64,000 nucleotides of DNA from CAWAHD01 sp963781785 (GCA_963781785.1 CAWAHD010000002.1:4774001-4838000), one strand, 5' to 3'; counted from the first letter of the stretch, positions 38,303-47,954 are shown. Translations and numbers: made by a program. Notes: generated from the letters alone by a model not told the origin.

Positions 38303-40867
38303 CTATTTGGCAATCGTCAGTCCGACGGGTTCGTCGACTTCGATGGCCTCACCGCGGACAGTCGCGACCGAGTGGACGAAAACCAGGGGAGCTGGTCCTG
38401 GCGGGCTGTCCTTGGCGGAATGAATCACAAGCTTGGCCTTTGTCTGGCTGTCGGCCAGCGCGACGGCTGCTGACGAAATCTTGAGATTTCCGGGTGCGGT
38501 CAAGGCGAGAGAAACCGGCCCGGCGAATCCATTCTGGCGCGCGACGCTCACCTCGATCTCGAGCGAGCCGCCCTGTTTGATCGTGCCACCCTTGGCATCG
38601 ACACTCAGGCCCACAGGGGCCGGGCGAACCAGCACGGTGATCGTGTTCGACGGCTCGGTGAGATTGATATTGGGCTTCTGCTTGGCATTGGGATCTTTGC
38701 TGAACGGGTACGCTCCGGTCGCGCGGAGAACGAACGTGTAGATGCCGGGAGGGACATTCCTGGGAACGAACAAGGGCAGGACACCGGTCTTCGCCTCCTT
38801 GGCAACCGTGGCTCCTGCGGTCGGCATGTTGGGCGGGAGGTCGGTGGCGGTCACGGCGACGGCCTCCGCGAACCCGGCGCGGCGGATCACGGCAAGATCC
38901 AGAACGAGCTGACGACCCTGAGCGACGATGACCTTCTCCGGTTTGGCGGCCAGGGAAAGCGGCGCGGGCACGCCGCGTACGGCCATGACGAACCCGTGCA
39001 AGAGCCGCGCTGGTGCGACGGCCGCGGCGACGGCGCTCGGGGGCCCGGTCATTCCGCCGGCCAGGGCGGTGCGATGAAGATCAAGGCCGAGCACCGAAGC
39101 ACCATCGACGTATTCAAGGGCCTCCTTGCGGTCGCCGAAGCGACTGAAGCCGACCAGGCTGACGATCCCGACAGTCGTCTGGGCGCGATCGTCCGCCTCG
39201 AAGACGATCGGTGCGACGGTCTGACCGGCGCCGATCGTCACCGGTGCGGCGTGAACGCCGGCGGGGAGCAAGTCTGCCTCGACGCGGATCGGTCCGTTAA
39301 ATCCATCATGGCGGATTGCCGCGATCACGGCGGCCGTTCGCCCGCCTGCCAGGACCGTGGCCGCGTCGATCCCCGTGGCGCTATTCGGAAGCAAAACCAG
39401 CGTGAATCCCGGCTGCTCGCGGCGGATGACCAGTCGATAGGTCAGGCGCGGGTGCCCTCGCTGCGAGCCATACAAGTCCGAGATCAACACTTGATAGAGT
39501 CCATCATCGGGCACCTGCCAGCGGAGGGCCGCGTCGACGGTCTGCGTATTGAAGCGCGGCCCGGTGCCGCCATCCGGCAGGTCGTCGCCGCTGGCCAGGT
39601 CCTGGGGCGGCTGTCCCTTGGAAGCAACTTTTTGAACCACGAACGCGGGGTCAGCCAAGGAGCCGATCCGCTCCGCCAGCGCCTCGATCCACCACACCTC
39701 GCCCTTCTTTGCGTGGAAGCGGAAAAGGTCAGCGTCGCCGGGCGCGGCGAATGTCCCCGAAATGTCGCACGGAGGCACGACGGTCTGCGGGTGGGCATCG
39801 TCGTTGTTGGGCTCTTCTTCGACGACGACTGGTGCGGCAGCGCGGGAAATGAAGAAGCTATTGGAGACCGTCGGCGCGGCACCCGCCGGACTGATCCGCA
39901 CGTGGCTCCATTCGAATCCGTCGTGGAGGGCAGCCGCGGCCGGGCAGACGAACAGCCGGGCTGGATCGAGCGGGTCGATTGCCAATCGAGACTCCCCTGG
40001 TACCTCGAGCGAGACCTTGAGTCGCTCAAAGGCGCGGCCATCGGCCCTCCATTGCGGGTCGACCGTGGCTCCCGTTCCCAGGCCCCGGCCGATCACGGTG
40101 AACGCCGCCGTCCTGGCCGGCACGGCGGCCAGCGGGAGAATCGCATCGACGTGGGGACCGTCATGGACCGTCAAGCGATAAACATGTTCGGGTGAGCCGG
40201 CGTAGATGGCGTCGTGCACCTTGATCACATACCGGCCGTCGGCCGGCAGCGTGACGTCGAGAAACGGGTCGACGCCGAAGACGTCGCGGCTCTCGGCGAT
40301 CTCTGTCCCTGCTGAATTAAAAAGCCGGATCGTCGCGTCGAGCCGGCTGTCCAGCCGCTCGGCCTCGACGTCGAGAAACAGCCGTTGTCCCTTTTTTCCC
40401 TCGAAACGGTAGCAGTCGAGGTCGGCACCACCGTTCAGCTCGCCGTTCACGACCGTATTGATCACGATCGGGTTGGCCTTGTCGGGCGTGTTGTTGGGCT
40501 CGGTCTCGACCGACTCGGGCCGGTCGCCAATGACGAAGGTCCTGGGGTTGCTCACGCCGAAGGTGCCGATCGGCGCAGGTCGTGGTGGCCCAGGGGCACG
40601 TCGGGCGCCGACACGATGCGCAGAGTCAGGTCCTTCACGTGAGTGGCCGTGATCCCGGGATGATCGAACCAGAGTTGTGTCACACCTTCCAGGTCCGTAC
40701 CGCGCAGCACGATCTCGACGGTCTCACCCGCACGAGCGCCCTGCCGGGAGAGACTCGTCAGCCGCGGCTGGGGCAACTGCGCAGGCTGGACGCGCCGAGT
40801 CAGCCAGGCCGGCGATCAAGACCAATGCGGCGACCGCGGCATGCCGGGTGGATCGAAATGGGACCAT
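38303..40867 (-). CDS. Large exported protein with PPC (pre-peptidase C-terminal) domains, frameshifted
   Basis: A protein of about 855 residues. The ATG at 40867 (GAGGTG upstream) starts a signal peptide (MVPFRSTRHAAVAALVLIAG, cleavage near CAQ). An IPT-like segment follows (ARAGETVEIVLRGTDLEGV). Two PPC-type domains begin ETEPNNTPDKANPI and EEEPNNDDAHPQTV, each followed by D-x-D-x-x-R/YRF (ADLDCYRFEGKKGQRL; GDADLFRFHAKKGEVW). The C-terminal half has repeated beta domains (VIVAQGRQLVLDLAV; GTIKQGGSLEIEVSV). Frame changes lie near 40785 and 40572 (one C short in a CC run). No protease domain is present. It follows the cytochrome-WD40 gene on the same strand and may be its operon mate. Confidence 0.82.
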
Positions 40868-41201
40868 GAGTGGACACCTCGGACGGGTGCGAGCGAGATC
40901 GCCTCGTGATTCGGGAGCAGGCAGGATCGGTCAGGAAGGCTCGGTCCGGTTGGTGTGACGCTCGACTGATCAATCCGGCACGGGGCTGGGAGCGATGCGG
41001 AACCCTGCTGGCACGTCGCAACGTCCCGCACCACGTCAACTGTACGGATCGCTCCGATGAGATGCAAGGCGGGTTGGCACAGGAGGGTTGCCGGCTGCCG
41101 CAGTTCGATTTGAGTGCGGAGTCCGATTCTCAACCAGGGATGACCCCGCGGATTCGCACGGTCGTTGTTTGACACATTAGCGATCTGAAACTCAGATTAC
41201 G
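40868..41201. other. Divergent intergenic region
   Basis: About 330 bases between the leftward PPC gene and the rightward XRE-ImmA/IrrE promoter. Short open frames look like noise, and I see no gene. Confidence 0.5.
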
Positions 41202-41230
41202 TTGACAATGTAAAATCAGGAGCCGATAAT
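41202..41230 (+). promoter_or_regulatory. Near-consensus sigma70 promoter of the XRE-ImmA/IrrE operon
   Basis: TTGACA at 41202-41207 (perfect -35) and GATAAT at 41225-41230 with an ideal 17-base spacer, in a locally AT-rich patch. It is the best promoter in the window and would be expected to need a repressor, plausibly the XRE protein it drives. Confidence 0.8.
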
Positions 41231-41347
41231 TCCCGGCAGAGGATTCACGGGGCGTTGAAAAGCGGAGGGGGCATGGCCCCCGACGGCTGAGAGCGACGCC
41301 GTGGGCAGCCCGGGCGTGGGGTCGGAAGCGGCCGGAGATGATCAGAA

Positions 41348-42589
41348 ATGCGGAATACGCACGGAATCGTACTGGCGTCCGAGCTTGATCCCAGGGTCTT
41401 CGGACAACGGCTGGCGCAGGCCCGCAAGTCCCGAGGTCTCACGCAGGAGAGCGTGGCTGAGTCTCTCGACTTCAGCCGCCCGACCTACATCGCCATCGAG
41501 AAGGGCCAGCGGCAGGCCAAGCCGCAGGAGATCATCAAACTGGCGCGGTTGCTAGGGCGTTCGGTCCACGATCTGGTCCGGCCCGGCGAGCCCGTCGTCG
41601 GTTTGGCGCCGAACCTCCGGGCAGTCGCCGAGCGGATGAGCGCCACCGACTCTCGGGAGCTTCTCGAAGGAATCGCTGAGTTCGAGCGGCTCGCCGAGGA
41701 TTATCGAGACATCGAACGCCTGTTGAACGCCCCACTAGGGACCAACTATCCCCCGGAAGTGTCTTGGAGTCGCCAGAGCGACGTAGCCGGGCTCGCCGAC
41801 AGCGTGGCCGTCCAGGAGCGGCAGCGGCTCGGGCTGGGTGACCAGCCGGTCGGGAATCTGCGGGGGATCCTGGAGTTCGATGTCGGTCTCCGCATCTTCT
41901 ACTGGGATTTGCCCCCGGCCATCGCGGGGATGTATGCACACGTCGCCGAGTTGGGGGGCTGCATCTTGATCAACCGCAAGCACCCGGCTGTGCGGCGACG
42001 CGTCTCGATGGTCCATGAGTACGGCCATCTGATCGTGGACCGATTCAAGGCCGGCATCGATCAGCTCCGTCCGGTGCGACGCAAGCCGCTGGGTGAACGG
42101 TTCGCCGAGGCTTTCGCCCTCGCCTTCCTGATGCCAGCGAGTTCTGTGCGCCAGCGGTTCCACGACATCGTTTCGACGACCGGCGATTTCCGGGTCGGTG
42201 ACTTGTGCCGCTTGAGCCAGTTTTACTTCGTATCGTTCGAGGCGATGGCGCGGCGGCTCGAGCGGCTCGGCCTGATCCCAGGAGCGAGCCTGGCGGCCCT
42301 GAAACGCGAGAAGCTCGCGGTCACAGAGGCGGCCACGAGCCCCCGCCTTGAGCCGCATCCCGACGCGGACGATCCTTGCCCGCAGCGCTACAAGTCTTTG
42401 GCAGTTCAAGCGTATGAGCTCGGCAAGATCAGCCAGGGCCGGCTGGCCCGCTACCTGCGGTGCGACCCAGTACAGGCCCGGAGAATCGTGACCGAGTGTC
42501 TTACCAGCAGCGATGTGGCCGAAGACGGCGAGTGGCGGACCTGGAACCTGGAAGAGCCCCAGCAGTCCCTCCTGGCGAGTGCGCCGTGA
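41348..42589 (+). CDS. XRE HTH regulator fused to an ImmA/IrrE zinc metallopeptidase
   Basis: A 413-residue regulator-protease. Residues 15-70 form a XRE helix-turn-helix (FGQRLAQARKSRGLTQESVA; FSRPTYIAIEKGQRQAKPQE). Residues 180-300 form an ImmA/IrrE (COG2856) peptidase with the zinc motif HEYGHLIVDRF (HExxH) and the downstream AEAFALAFLMP that supplies the third ligand. A C-terminal helical region ends ISQGRLARYLRCDPVQARRIV, which looks like a second DNA-binding element. Such proteins often act as antitoxins or as proteases that destroy a repressor. It precedes a PIN-like gene by 15 bases and has a strong promoter, fitting an autoregulated two-gene module. Confidence 0.88.
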   Translation: MRNTHGIVLASELDPRVFGQRLAQARKSRGLTQESVAESLDFSRPTYIAIEKGQRQAKPQEIIKLARLLGRSVHDLVRPGEPVVGLAPNLRAVAERMSATDSRELLEGIAEFERLAEDYRDIERLLNAPLGTNYPPEVSWSRQSDVAGLADSVAVQERQRLGLGDQPVGNLRGILEFDVGLRIFYWDLPPAIAGMYAHVAELGGCILINRKHPAVRRRVSMVHEYGHLIVDRFKAGIDQLRPVRRKPLGERFAEAFALAFLMPASSVRQRFHDIVSTTGDFRVGDLCRLSQFYFVSFEAMARRLERLGLIPGASLAALKREKLAVTEAATSPRLEPHPDADDPCPQRYKSLAVQAYELGKISQGRLARYLRCDPVQARRIVTECLTSSDVAEDGEWRTWNLEEPQQSLLASAP

Positions 42590-42604
42590 GGAGCCCGCCG
42601 CACC

Positions 42605-43264
42605 ATGACGGACATCACGGTCGATGCGTGCTGCCTCATCAACTTGTATGCGGCGCGGCGCATTCTGGTTGCCGATCAGCCGCCGCCAACATCTTCTGCC
42701 CGATACAGGCGCATTCAAATTCCCGGTCGGCCGCCGCCAGCTCCTTCGGTCCGCGGCGAGGACGAGGTGTCACCTCCGTCGCAGGGACTCCATCCGTTCG
42801 GCCTGACGCTACGCGTTCCAGAGAACGTGTGGCGGGAGGCGCTTCGGGTCGACAAGCAGGACGACGACGACCTGACGAAACTTGTGTCCGCGCCGCTGGA
42901 CCTGGAATCGCTCTTCCGGCATGGCCTCTTCCGTGCTTGCCAACTGGAGGGCGACGCGGAAGCGGCGCGATTCGTCCAGTTCGCCCGCGAACTCGACGAC
43001 GGCGAGTCCGCCTGCCTGGCTATCGCCGTCGAGCGGCACTGGATGCTCGGCACCGACGACCGCATCGCCACCAGACTCGCGCTCTCGCTCGGTGTCACGG
43101 TCTTGACCACGGAGCAGTTGGTCAAGCGGTGGTTCGATCGATCCGGCGCCAGCGCCGGCGAAATCACCGACATCCTTCGGGCCATCGAGACGTCTGGCCA
43201 TTACGTGCCACGAAAGACGTCGCCGTTGCGGGACTGGTGGTGCGAACATACGAAGAGATCGTGA
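42605..43264 (+). CDS. PIN-like domain protein, putative toxin
   Basis: A 219-residue protein with PIN-type features. The N terminus MTDITVDACCLINLYAARRIL has the first acidic residue and Asn pattern, ARELDDGESACLAIAVE supplies the central acidic pair, and RHWMLGTDDRIATRLA the last acidic residue. A Pro-rich insert (about residues 25-65) is unusual. PIN proteins are metal-dependent RNases and common toxins. It follows the XRE-ImmA/IrrE gene by 15 bases. COG2856-XRE genes paired with PIN-type toxins have been predicted as toxin-antitoxin systems, so the pair fits. Its 3' end overlaps a convergent helix-hairpin-helix gene by about 64 bases. Confidence 0.75.
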   Translation: MTDITVDACCLINLYAARRILVADQPPPTSSARYRRIQIPGRPPPAPSVRGEDEVSPPSQGLHPFGLTLRVPENVWREALRVDKQDDDDLTKLVSAPLDLESLFRHGLFRACQLEGDAEAARFVQFARELDDGESACLAIAVERHWMLGTDDRIATRLALSLGVTVLTTEQLVKRWFDRSGASAGEITDILRAIETSGHYVPRKTSPLRDWWCEHTKRS

Positions 43265-43827
43265 GCAACTGCCAGACGACGCTCCGCCTGTTCCTTACCA
43301 GTCGTCCGGCTCAAAGCCCCGGGCCACGAGCTGCGTGGGCGGAGCGGTTTCCGACGGGCGCTTTGGCGCGTGACTTCCTTCGGCGAGTGGTCTTTGGCTT
43401 TCGGGCAGGCGGGCTGACCGCGAGCCCCGCCAGCATTTCTGGACTCTCGCGGCCGGATGATTTCGAATGCGAGGTACGGGGCAACCTGGCCGAGCGTCGC
43501 CGGGCCCAAGCCCATCACTCGGCTCTGAGCGTCTTCGAGCGACACGAACCGCCCTTCGGCACGTGCCTTCACCCATTCCCGAACCAGCTTCGGGCCGACG
43601 TGCGGCAGAGCAGCCAGAACCTCCGGCGGCGCCGTGTTCGGGTCGAGGTGCAGCTCGGGGGGCCGCAGACTCTCCTTGGCTGGCGCAGGAGCCACCCAGC
43701 GGTTGGCAATTCCCAGGCCCAGCGCGGCCGCGAAGACTGCGGCCGCCAGAAATCGCCGCGTCCCCTCGCGCCCTAGCAGGGGCATCCCCTCGTCACTGAG
43801 TGAATCGCTCACCGCTACGCTGGACAT
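43201..43827 (-). CDS. ComEA-like helix-hairpin-helix protein with an N-terminal membrane helix
   Basis: A 208-residue protein with an N-terminal membrane anchor (FLAAAVFAAALGLGIANRWVA) and a helix-hairpin-helix DNA-binding domain: LDPNTAPPEVLAALPHVGPKLVREWV, in two halves, then GRFVSLEDAQSRVMGLGPATLGQVAPYL. This is the ComEA layout, which binds incoming DNA during natural transformation, though single HHH proteins also serve other purposes. The last 85 residues are basic, low in structure, and partly antisense to the PIN gene, so the natural C terminus may be shorter. The ATG at 43827 starts MSSVAVSDSLSDEG. No other competence genes are nearby. Confidence 0.7.
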   Translation of the reverse strand: MSSVAVSDSLSDEGMPLLGREGTRRFLAAAVFAAALGLGIANRWVAPAPAKESLRPPELHLDPNTAPPEVLAALPHVGPKLVREWVKARAEGRFVSLEDAQSRVMGLGPATLGQVAPYLAFEIIRPRESRNAGGARGQPACPKAKDHSPKEVTRQSARRKPLRPRSSWPGALSRTTGKEQAERRLAVAHDLFVCSHHQSRNGDVFRGT

Positions 43828-44003
43828 ACGTTTCGTAAAGCCTGTTCAATTCTGCGCTTAGGTCCAACGACCTTGGGTGGCTCAGCCTAAGCGACGCCCG
43901 CCAGCCGAGCAAGCGGAACGGTTGACCATCATTGAGACCGCCGCGTGGATCGAAGACAATCGTTGCAATGACCCGACGCACGGCGAGGCAACCGGGTCTT
44001 TTG

Positions 44004-44060
44004 CAGGTCAGGCTTTCCAGCCTGACTCTTGAGGACGTCAGGCTGGAAAGCCTGACCTAC
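44004..44060. repeat. Palindromic repeat cluster B (two units, head to head)
   Basis: Two copies of the GTCAGGCTTTCCAGCCTGAC palindrome in opposite orientation, 10-12 bases apart, so the pair can also fold as one long hairpin. It lies about 30 bases upstream of the next gene's start. Confidence 0.85.
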
Positions 44061-44090
44061 GGCAGACTTCATCTGCGAAGGAGACTATCC

Positions 44091-45584
44091 ATGTGGGTCC
44101 GCCAATGTGATCTCGACGCCGAAAGCGACTTTCTGCCGCCGATCCCGTCGCGGATTGCCTCCAACGAGGAGTTCGTGCCGCCGCCCCAATCCGTCGAGCA
44201 GCGGGAGTATGAAGAACGGCTGGCCGCGATCAGCGAGCGAGCCGCCAGGCGGCAGGGGCGATCCCGGCGCGATTTTCTCCGCAGCGGCAGCGGCATGGCG
44301 GCGGCTCTGATGGCCTTGAACCAGGTCTTCGGCGATTGTTACGAGGTGGAAGCCGAGGAAGTCGATGACCCCAAGGCGTTCGAGGAGCACTGGCCCAAGG
44401 ACCAGTTCATCTTCGACGTTCAGACCCATCACGTCGACGTGGGCAAGAAATGGTACGACGACACGGCCACGGGCCGGGGGATCAAATCGTTCTTTCTCGG
44501 TCTCCGCAGAGAGGCCAAGTCGATGGAGCACGCGGTGGAGCTCTTGAACCGGGCCCACTATGTCAAGGAGCTGTTCGGCGACAGCGACACGGTCATGGCG
44601 ATCATCAGCGGGGTTCCCAGTCGGGACTGGGACAAGAACCCGCTCCCGCCCGACCAGATGGTCGCCACCCGCGCGTTCGTCAACGGCCTGGCCGGCTCGC
44701 GCCGGGTGCTGTCGCACGGCCTGTTGCGGCCGAACCTGGGCGAGCCCGAGCTGGCGGAGATGGAACGGCAGGTCAAGGATTTGAAGATCGAGGCCTGGAA
44801 GATGTACACCGGCGCCGAGATCGGCGAAAAGGCGTGGCGCATGGACGACGAGAAAGTCGCTTACCCGTGCTGGGAGAAGACCAAGGCGCTCGGGATCAAG
44901 AACCTCTGCGTGCACAAGGGGCTGCCGCTGGGCGCGTTCAACGAGGAAGCGTGCCGTCCGCTGGACCTCGAAAAAGCCGCCAAGGACTGGCCCGACCTCA
45001 ACTTCATTGTCTATCACTCGGGCTACCGAGGCTTCGGCTGGCTCGCCAGCGGCACCGGCATCAAGGTCGTCGATCCCAAGAGCACGGATCCCCAGGAGAT
45101 CCCCTGGATCAGCGATATCCTGCGCATCTTGAAGAAAAACCCCGACATCAAGAACATCTACTTCGAGCTGGGGAGCACCTTCAACTTCCTGTCGATCATG
45201 GCCCCGAAGCAGTGCATGCACATGCTTGGGCAGATGATCCAGGTCGCCGGTGCCGATCACATCCTCTGGGGGACGGACTCGATCTGGAATGGCAGTCCGC
45301 AGAGCCAGATCGAGCGGCTCCGGCGCATGAAGATCAGCGACGAGTTGATCGAGCAGCACAAGTACCCTCAGCTCACGGCCGAGATCAAGAACCAGATCTT
45401 CGGCTTGAACGCCGCGCGGCTCTTGGGGGTCGACCATGTCCAGGAGCGCAAGGCGATCAAAACCGACAAGCTAAGCGCGCTACAGAACGAGCGCCGCTAT
45501 GATCCCGCGTCGCGCAGCAATACGCAGTACGGCTGGATCTGGGTCGAGGACGGCGGCACCCCCACGACTCCGGTCGGAGCGTGA
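44091..45584 (+). CDS. Tat-exported amidohydrolase family protein
   Basis: A 497-residue protein of the amidohydrolase-2 (COG2159) metal-dependent hydrolase family. The ATG at 44091 has an ideal AAGGAG at 8 bases. The Tat motif RSRRDFLRSGSGMAAALMAL begins about residue 55, after an unusually long N-terminal segment. The barrel begins FIFDVQTHHVDVGKKWYD, with the usual HxH-like pattern reduced to THH. Other blocks are KMYTGAEIGEKAWR, NLCVHKGLPLG, LNFIVYHSGYRGFGW, and DHILWGTDSIWNGSPQSQIE with the catalytic Asp. The specific reaction (decarboxylase or hydrolase) cannot be told. A short gene follows with an overlapping start, so co-translation is likely. Confidence 0.85.
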   Translation: MWVRQCDLDAESDFLPPIPSRIASNEEFVPPPQSVEQREYEERLAAISERAARRQGRSRRDFLRSGSGMAAALMALNQVFGDCYEVEAEEVDDPKAFEEHWPKDQFIFDVQTHHVDVGKKWYDDTATGRGIKSFFLGLRREAKSMEHAVELLNRAHYVKELFGDSDTVMAIISGVPSRDWDKNPLPPDQMVATRAFVNGLAGSRRVLSHGLLRPNLGEPELAEMERQVKDLKIEAWKMYTGAEIGEKAWRMDDEKVAYPCWEKTKALGIKNLCVHKGLPLGAFNEEACRPLDLEKAAKDWPDLNFIVYHSGYRGFGWLASGTGIKVVDPKSTDPQEIPWISDILRILKKNPDIKNIYFELGSTFNFLSIMAPKQCMHMLGQMIQVAGADHILWGTDSIWNGSPQSQIERLRRMKISDELIEQHKYPQLTAEIKNQIFGLNAARLLGVDHVQERKAIKTDKLSALQNERRYDPASRSNTQYGWIWVEDGGTPTTPVGA

Positions 45585-46093
45585 GCAGGTCGTTCGGCCC
45601 AGGCTCGATCGATATGTTCTTCCGCTGGACCTCGCGACTGGTGTTCGGAGATATCGTCGATGCGCTCTACTCTGCCCCTCCCGAGACGAAGCGTTGTGAC
45701 TTCCTGCCTTTGAAGATGCGAATGGGATGGATGATGAAGTATGTATCTATACCCGAGCTGACTCGTAGCGAAATTGAAGAGGTCATCGCCAAAGATGACC
45801 GGGAGCGACTACCCATTGCTGTCCTCTCGGCGGCTCTCCACTCCGCCAATCCTGCTTGGGCGGAGAGTGTCTGCCTCAGACTCGCCCGGCATGACACTCC
45901 TGAGATTCGGGGGAACGCCATCCTCGGTTTCGGGCACATCGCTAGACGTCATGGCATGCTGTCGGAGAAGGTCGTAAAGCCAATCATGGAGGCCGCCTTC
46001 AGCGACCCGAATCAGTATGTCAGGGGACAGGCTGATTCGGCAGCAGATGATGTGGAGTTGTTCTTGAACTGGCAATGCCGTCGACCTGAATGA
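45581..46093 (+). CDS. Small HEAT-like repeat protein
   Basis: A protein of up to 170 residues. The second half reads as HEAT-like helical pairs: RERLPIAVLSAALHSANPAWA, in two parts, then VCLRLARHDTPEIRGNAILGFGHIA and YVRGQADSAADDVELFL. This pattern suggests a protein-protein interaction scaffold. The start is uncertain. A GTG at 45581 overlaps the amidohydrolase stop, and the ATG at 45716 begins MRMGWMMKYVSIPEL, just before the repeats. No signal peptide or catalytic motif is visible. GC content is slightly lower than its neighbours. Confidence 0.6.
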   Translation: MSRSFGPGSIDMFFRWTSRLVFGDIVDALYSAPPETKRCDFLPLKMRMGWMMKYVSIPELTRSEIEEVIAKDDRERLPIAVLSAALHSANPAWAESVCLRLARHDTPEIRGNAILGFGHIARRHGMLSEKVVKPIMEAAFSDPNQYVRGQADSAADDVELFLNWQCRRPE

Positions 46094-46202
46094 GTGTCTA
46101 TCGAAGCTACTGACTTTCTTGTGTCAGAAGCGGTATCCGACCGCCGCTTTCGGAATCTAAGCATACATCCATGTTGCTACGAACCAAGGTCAGGGCGCCA
46201 GT

Positions 46203-47424
46203 TCACATGCTCAAAAACGGCACGGGCAGCAGAAAGGCATGCTGTTCGAAGAGACTCTCAACACCCCGCCACGACGTGTACTGGGCGAGGAAGACGATCA
46301 GCACGTAAAACGCGGCTGTGGGAATGATGGCGAGGCGGCCCAGGACACGAAAAATCCAGTGCCGGGGCCGGTCGCGGCGGCCCGAGCGGGCGTAAGCCCA
46401 GCCGGTCAAGAGCCGCGCCGGCGCCAGGAAGACCACGAAGACCAGGCTGAGCAGCCAGGCCGCGTCGCTGGGGATCATCTCGATCTTGAGCAAGTACAGC
46501 GGAATCGCGGCCACGAGCAAGACCAGAAGCGAGAAGGCAAAAGCCCAGGGAGCGCGGCGGAAGCGATCACGGATCGCCCGCCGGGAAAACAGGGCCGAAA
46601 CGCGGCCCTCGACCGCGTAACGCACCTGAAGAAACGGCAGGAAAGGCACGATGAACGCCAGGAGCAATGCCCCGAGCACGCCGAGGAAAGGCTGGGTGCC
46701 GGTGCAAGCGATCAAGAACCCGGGCACGATCAGCCAGGCGAGCGTGCCCAGGAACCCGACGAGCCCGAGGCGAAAATAATACGGGACTGCGCAGGCTCGC
46801 GACGAATTCCCAGAGCGAGTCTCGCATCTCTGTGTAAAGTCCGCCCTGGCGCAGCCGGCGGCGTAACCAGAACACATGGCCGACAGGCCAGAGAAAGTGC
46901 CGCAGCCGTCCCCCTCGTGCGCACGAGATGGCAATGTGCAAGAGCGAAATGAAAGTCACCGCGGCCAGACCGATTCGCCAGTTGCGCGCGAGCCGTCCTC
47001 CGGGGTCGATCACCTCGGCCGACGTGGCGTAGGAGCCAACCAGCCAGGCCGGCACGAGCGACAGCCAGATTGCAGCCGTCACGCCCCCGACCCGCGCGGC
47101 CTTGCGCACGCCGACAAAACCATCGCGCAGCCGGCCCGACCGGGCCACCCGCGCCGCCGATTCCAGGAAGTAACCCAGACTCAGGAACTGGATGATCGGC
47201 AACGCGGCCAGGATCGACAGCCCCAGGACGAGCGAGACCACGCCGAAAAGCCACTCGATCCCCGACGCAACCGCCCACGCGACACGGCCGATCAGCCACC
47301 AGATCCTCGACCGCAGACGGGGCCGAGGTACCGGCTTGAGTTCCGGCTCAGCCCCGAGGTGCTCCGGCTCGGCCGGGTCGGCGGTGATCGCGCGATGATC
47401 CTCAAGGACGACCAGGTTTTCCAT
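46203..47424 (-). CDS. DUF4013-like multi-pass membrane protein, frameshifted
   Basis: A membrane protein of about 406 residues with 7-8 predicted helices. The N-terminal 45 residues are soluble and acidic. Then come hydrophobic runs such as IEWLFGVVSLVLGLSILAAL, AAIWLSLVPAWLVGSYA, LVGFLGTLAWLIVPGFLIA, VLGALLLAFIVPFLPFLQV and FAFSLLVLLVAAIPLYLL. QFLSLGYFLESAARVARSG resembles the DUF4013 signature (a Gly-Tyr segment between helices). The frame changes near 46785 within WEFVASLR...PYYFRLG, and the two halves form one consistent topology. Function is unknown. Planctomycete genomes carry several such proteins. Confidence 0.7.
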
Positions 47425-47474
47425 GACGGGTATTACCCCCGCCGCCAGCCCGTGGTTTCACGGGCAATCGGACG

Positions 47475-47954
47475 TCATGCTGGTTTGTGTTTGGCGGCCA
47501 TCTCCGCGGAACGCTTCGCCATCTCTTCGGCGGGAACGTCTTCAACGTGCGTCGCCACGTGCCAGTGATGCCCGAACGGGTCCTCAATTCCGCCGGCTCG
47601 GTCGCCATAGAACTGGTTTTCCACCGGACGGACCAGCTTGGCACCGGCTGCGATGGCACCCTTCACGACCTCGTCGACATGCTCGACGTAAATGAGGAGC
47701 AACACCGGCGAGCCGCCGATCGTCTGCGGGCTGCGCGCACCCCGCTCCAAGCTCTCGTCGGCGAGCATCAGGTGCGAGTCGCCGATCAAAAGCTCAGCGT
47801 GGCCGATTCTGCCGTCCGGCCCTCCCAAGCGAAACAACTCGATCGCGCCGAAGACTTTCTTGTAGAACTCAATGGCCTTGTCGGCCCCTTTCACAATGAA
47901 GTACGGCGTGAGTACGTGGTAACCATCGGGAATCGGCTTCACTTCGCTGGACAT
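47475..47954 (-). CDS. VOC (glyoxalase/PhnB-like) family protein
   Basis: A 159-residue VOC-fold protein of the PhnB-like subgroup. The ATG at 47954 has GAGAGG upstream and gives MSSEVKPIPDGYHVLTPYF; a longer upstream frame has no family sequence. Family blocks are DKAIEFYKKVFGAIELFRLGG, in two parts, then IGHAELLIGDSHLMLADE, the central VEHVDEVVKGAIAAGAK, and EDPFGHHWHVATHVEDV near the end. The usual metal-ligand positions (His, Glu, His) can be placed in HAEL and GHHWH. It may be a resistance protein or a small metabolic enzyme. No operon partner is apparent. Confidence 0.85.
   Translation of the reverse strand: MSSEVKPIPDGYHVLTPYFIVKGADKAIEFYKKVFGAIELFRLGGPDGRIGHAELLIGDSHLMLADESLERGARSPQTIGGSPVLLLIYVEHVDEVVKGAIAAGAKLVRPVENQFYGDRAGGIEDPFGHHWHVATHVEDVPAEEMAKRSAEMAAKHKPA

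Noticed and set aside
43932..44090. Upstream extension of the amidohydrolase gene
   Set aside because: It translates the head-to-head repeat pair, and the start at 44091 has an ideal ribosome binding site.
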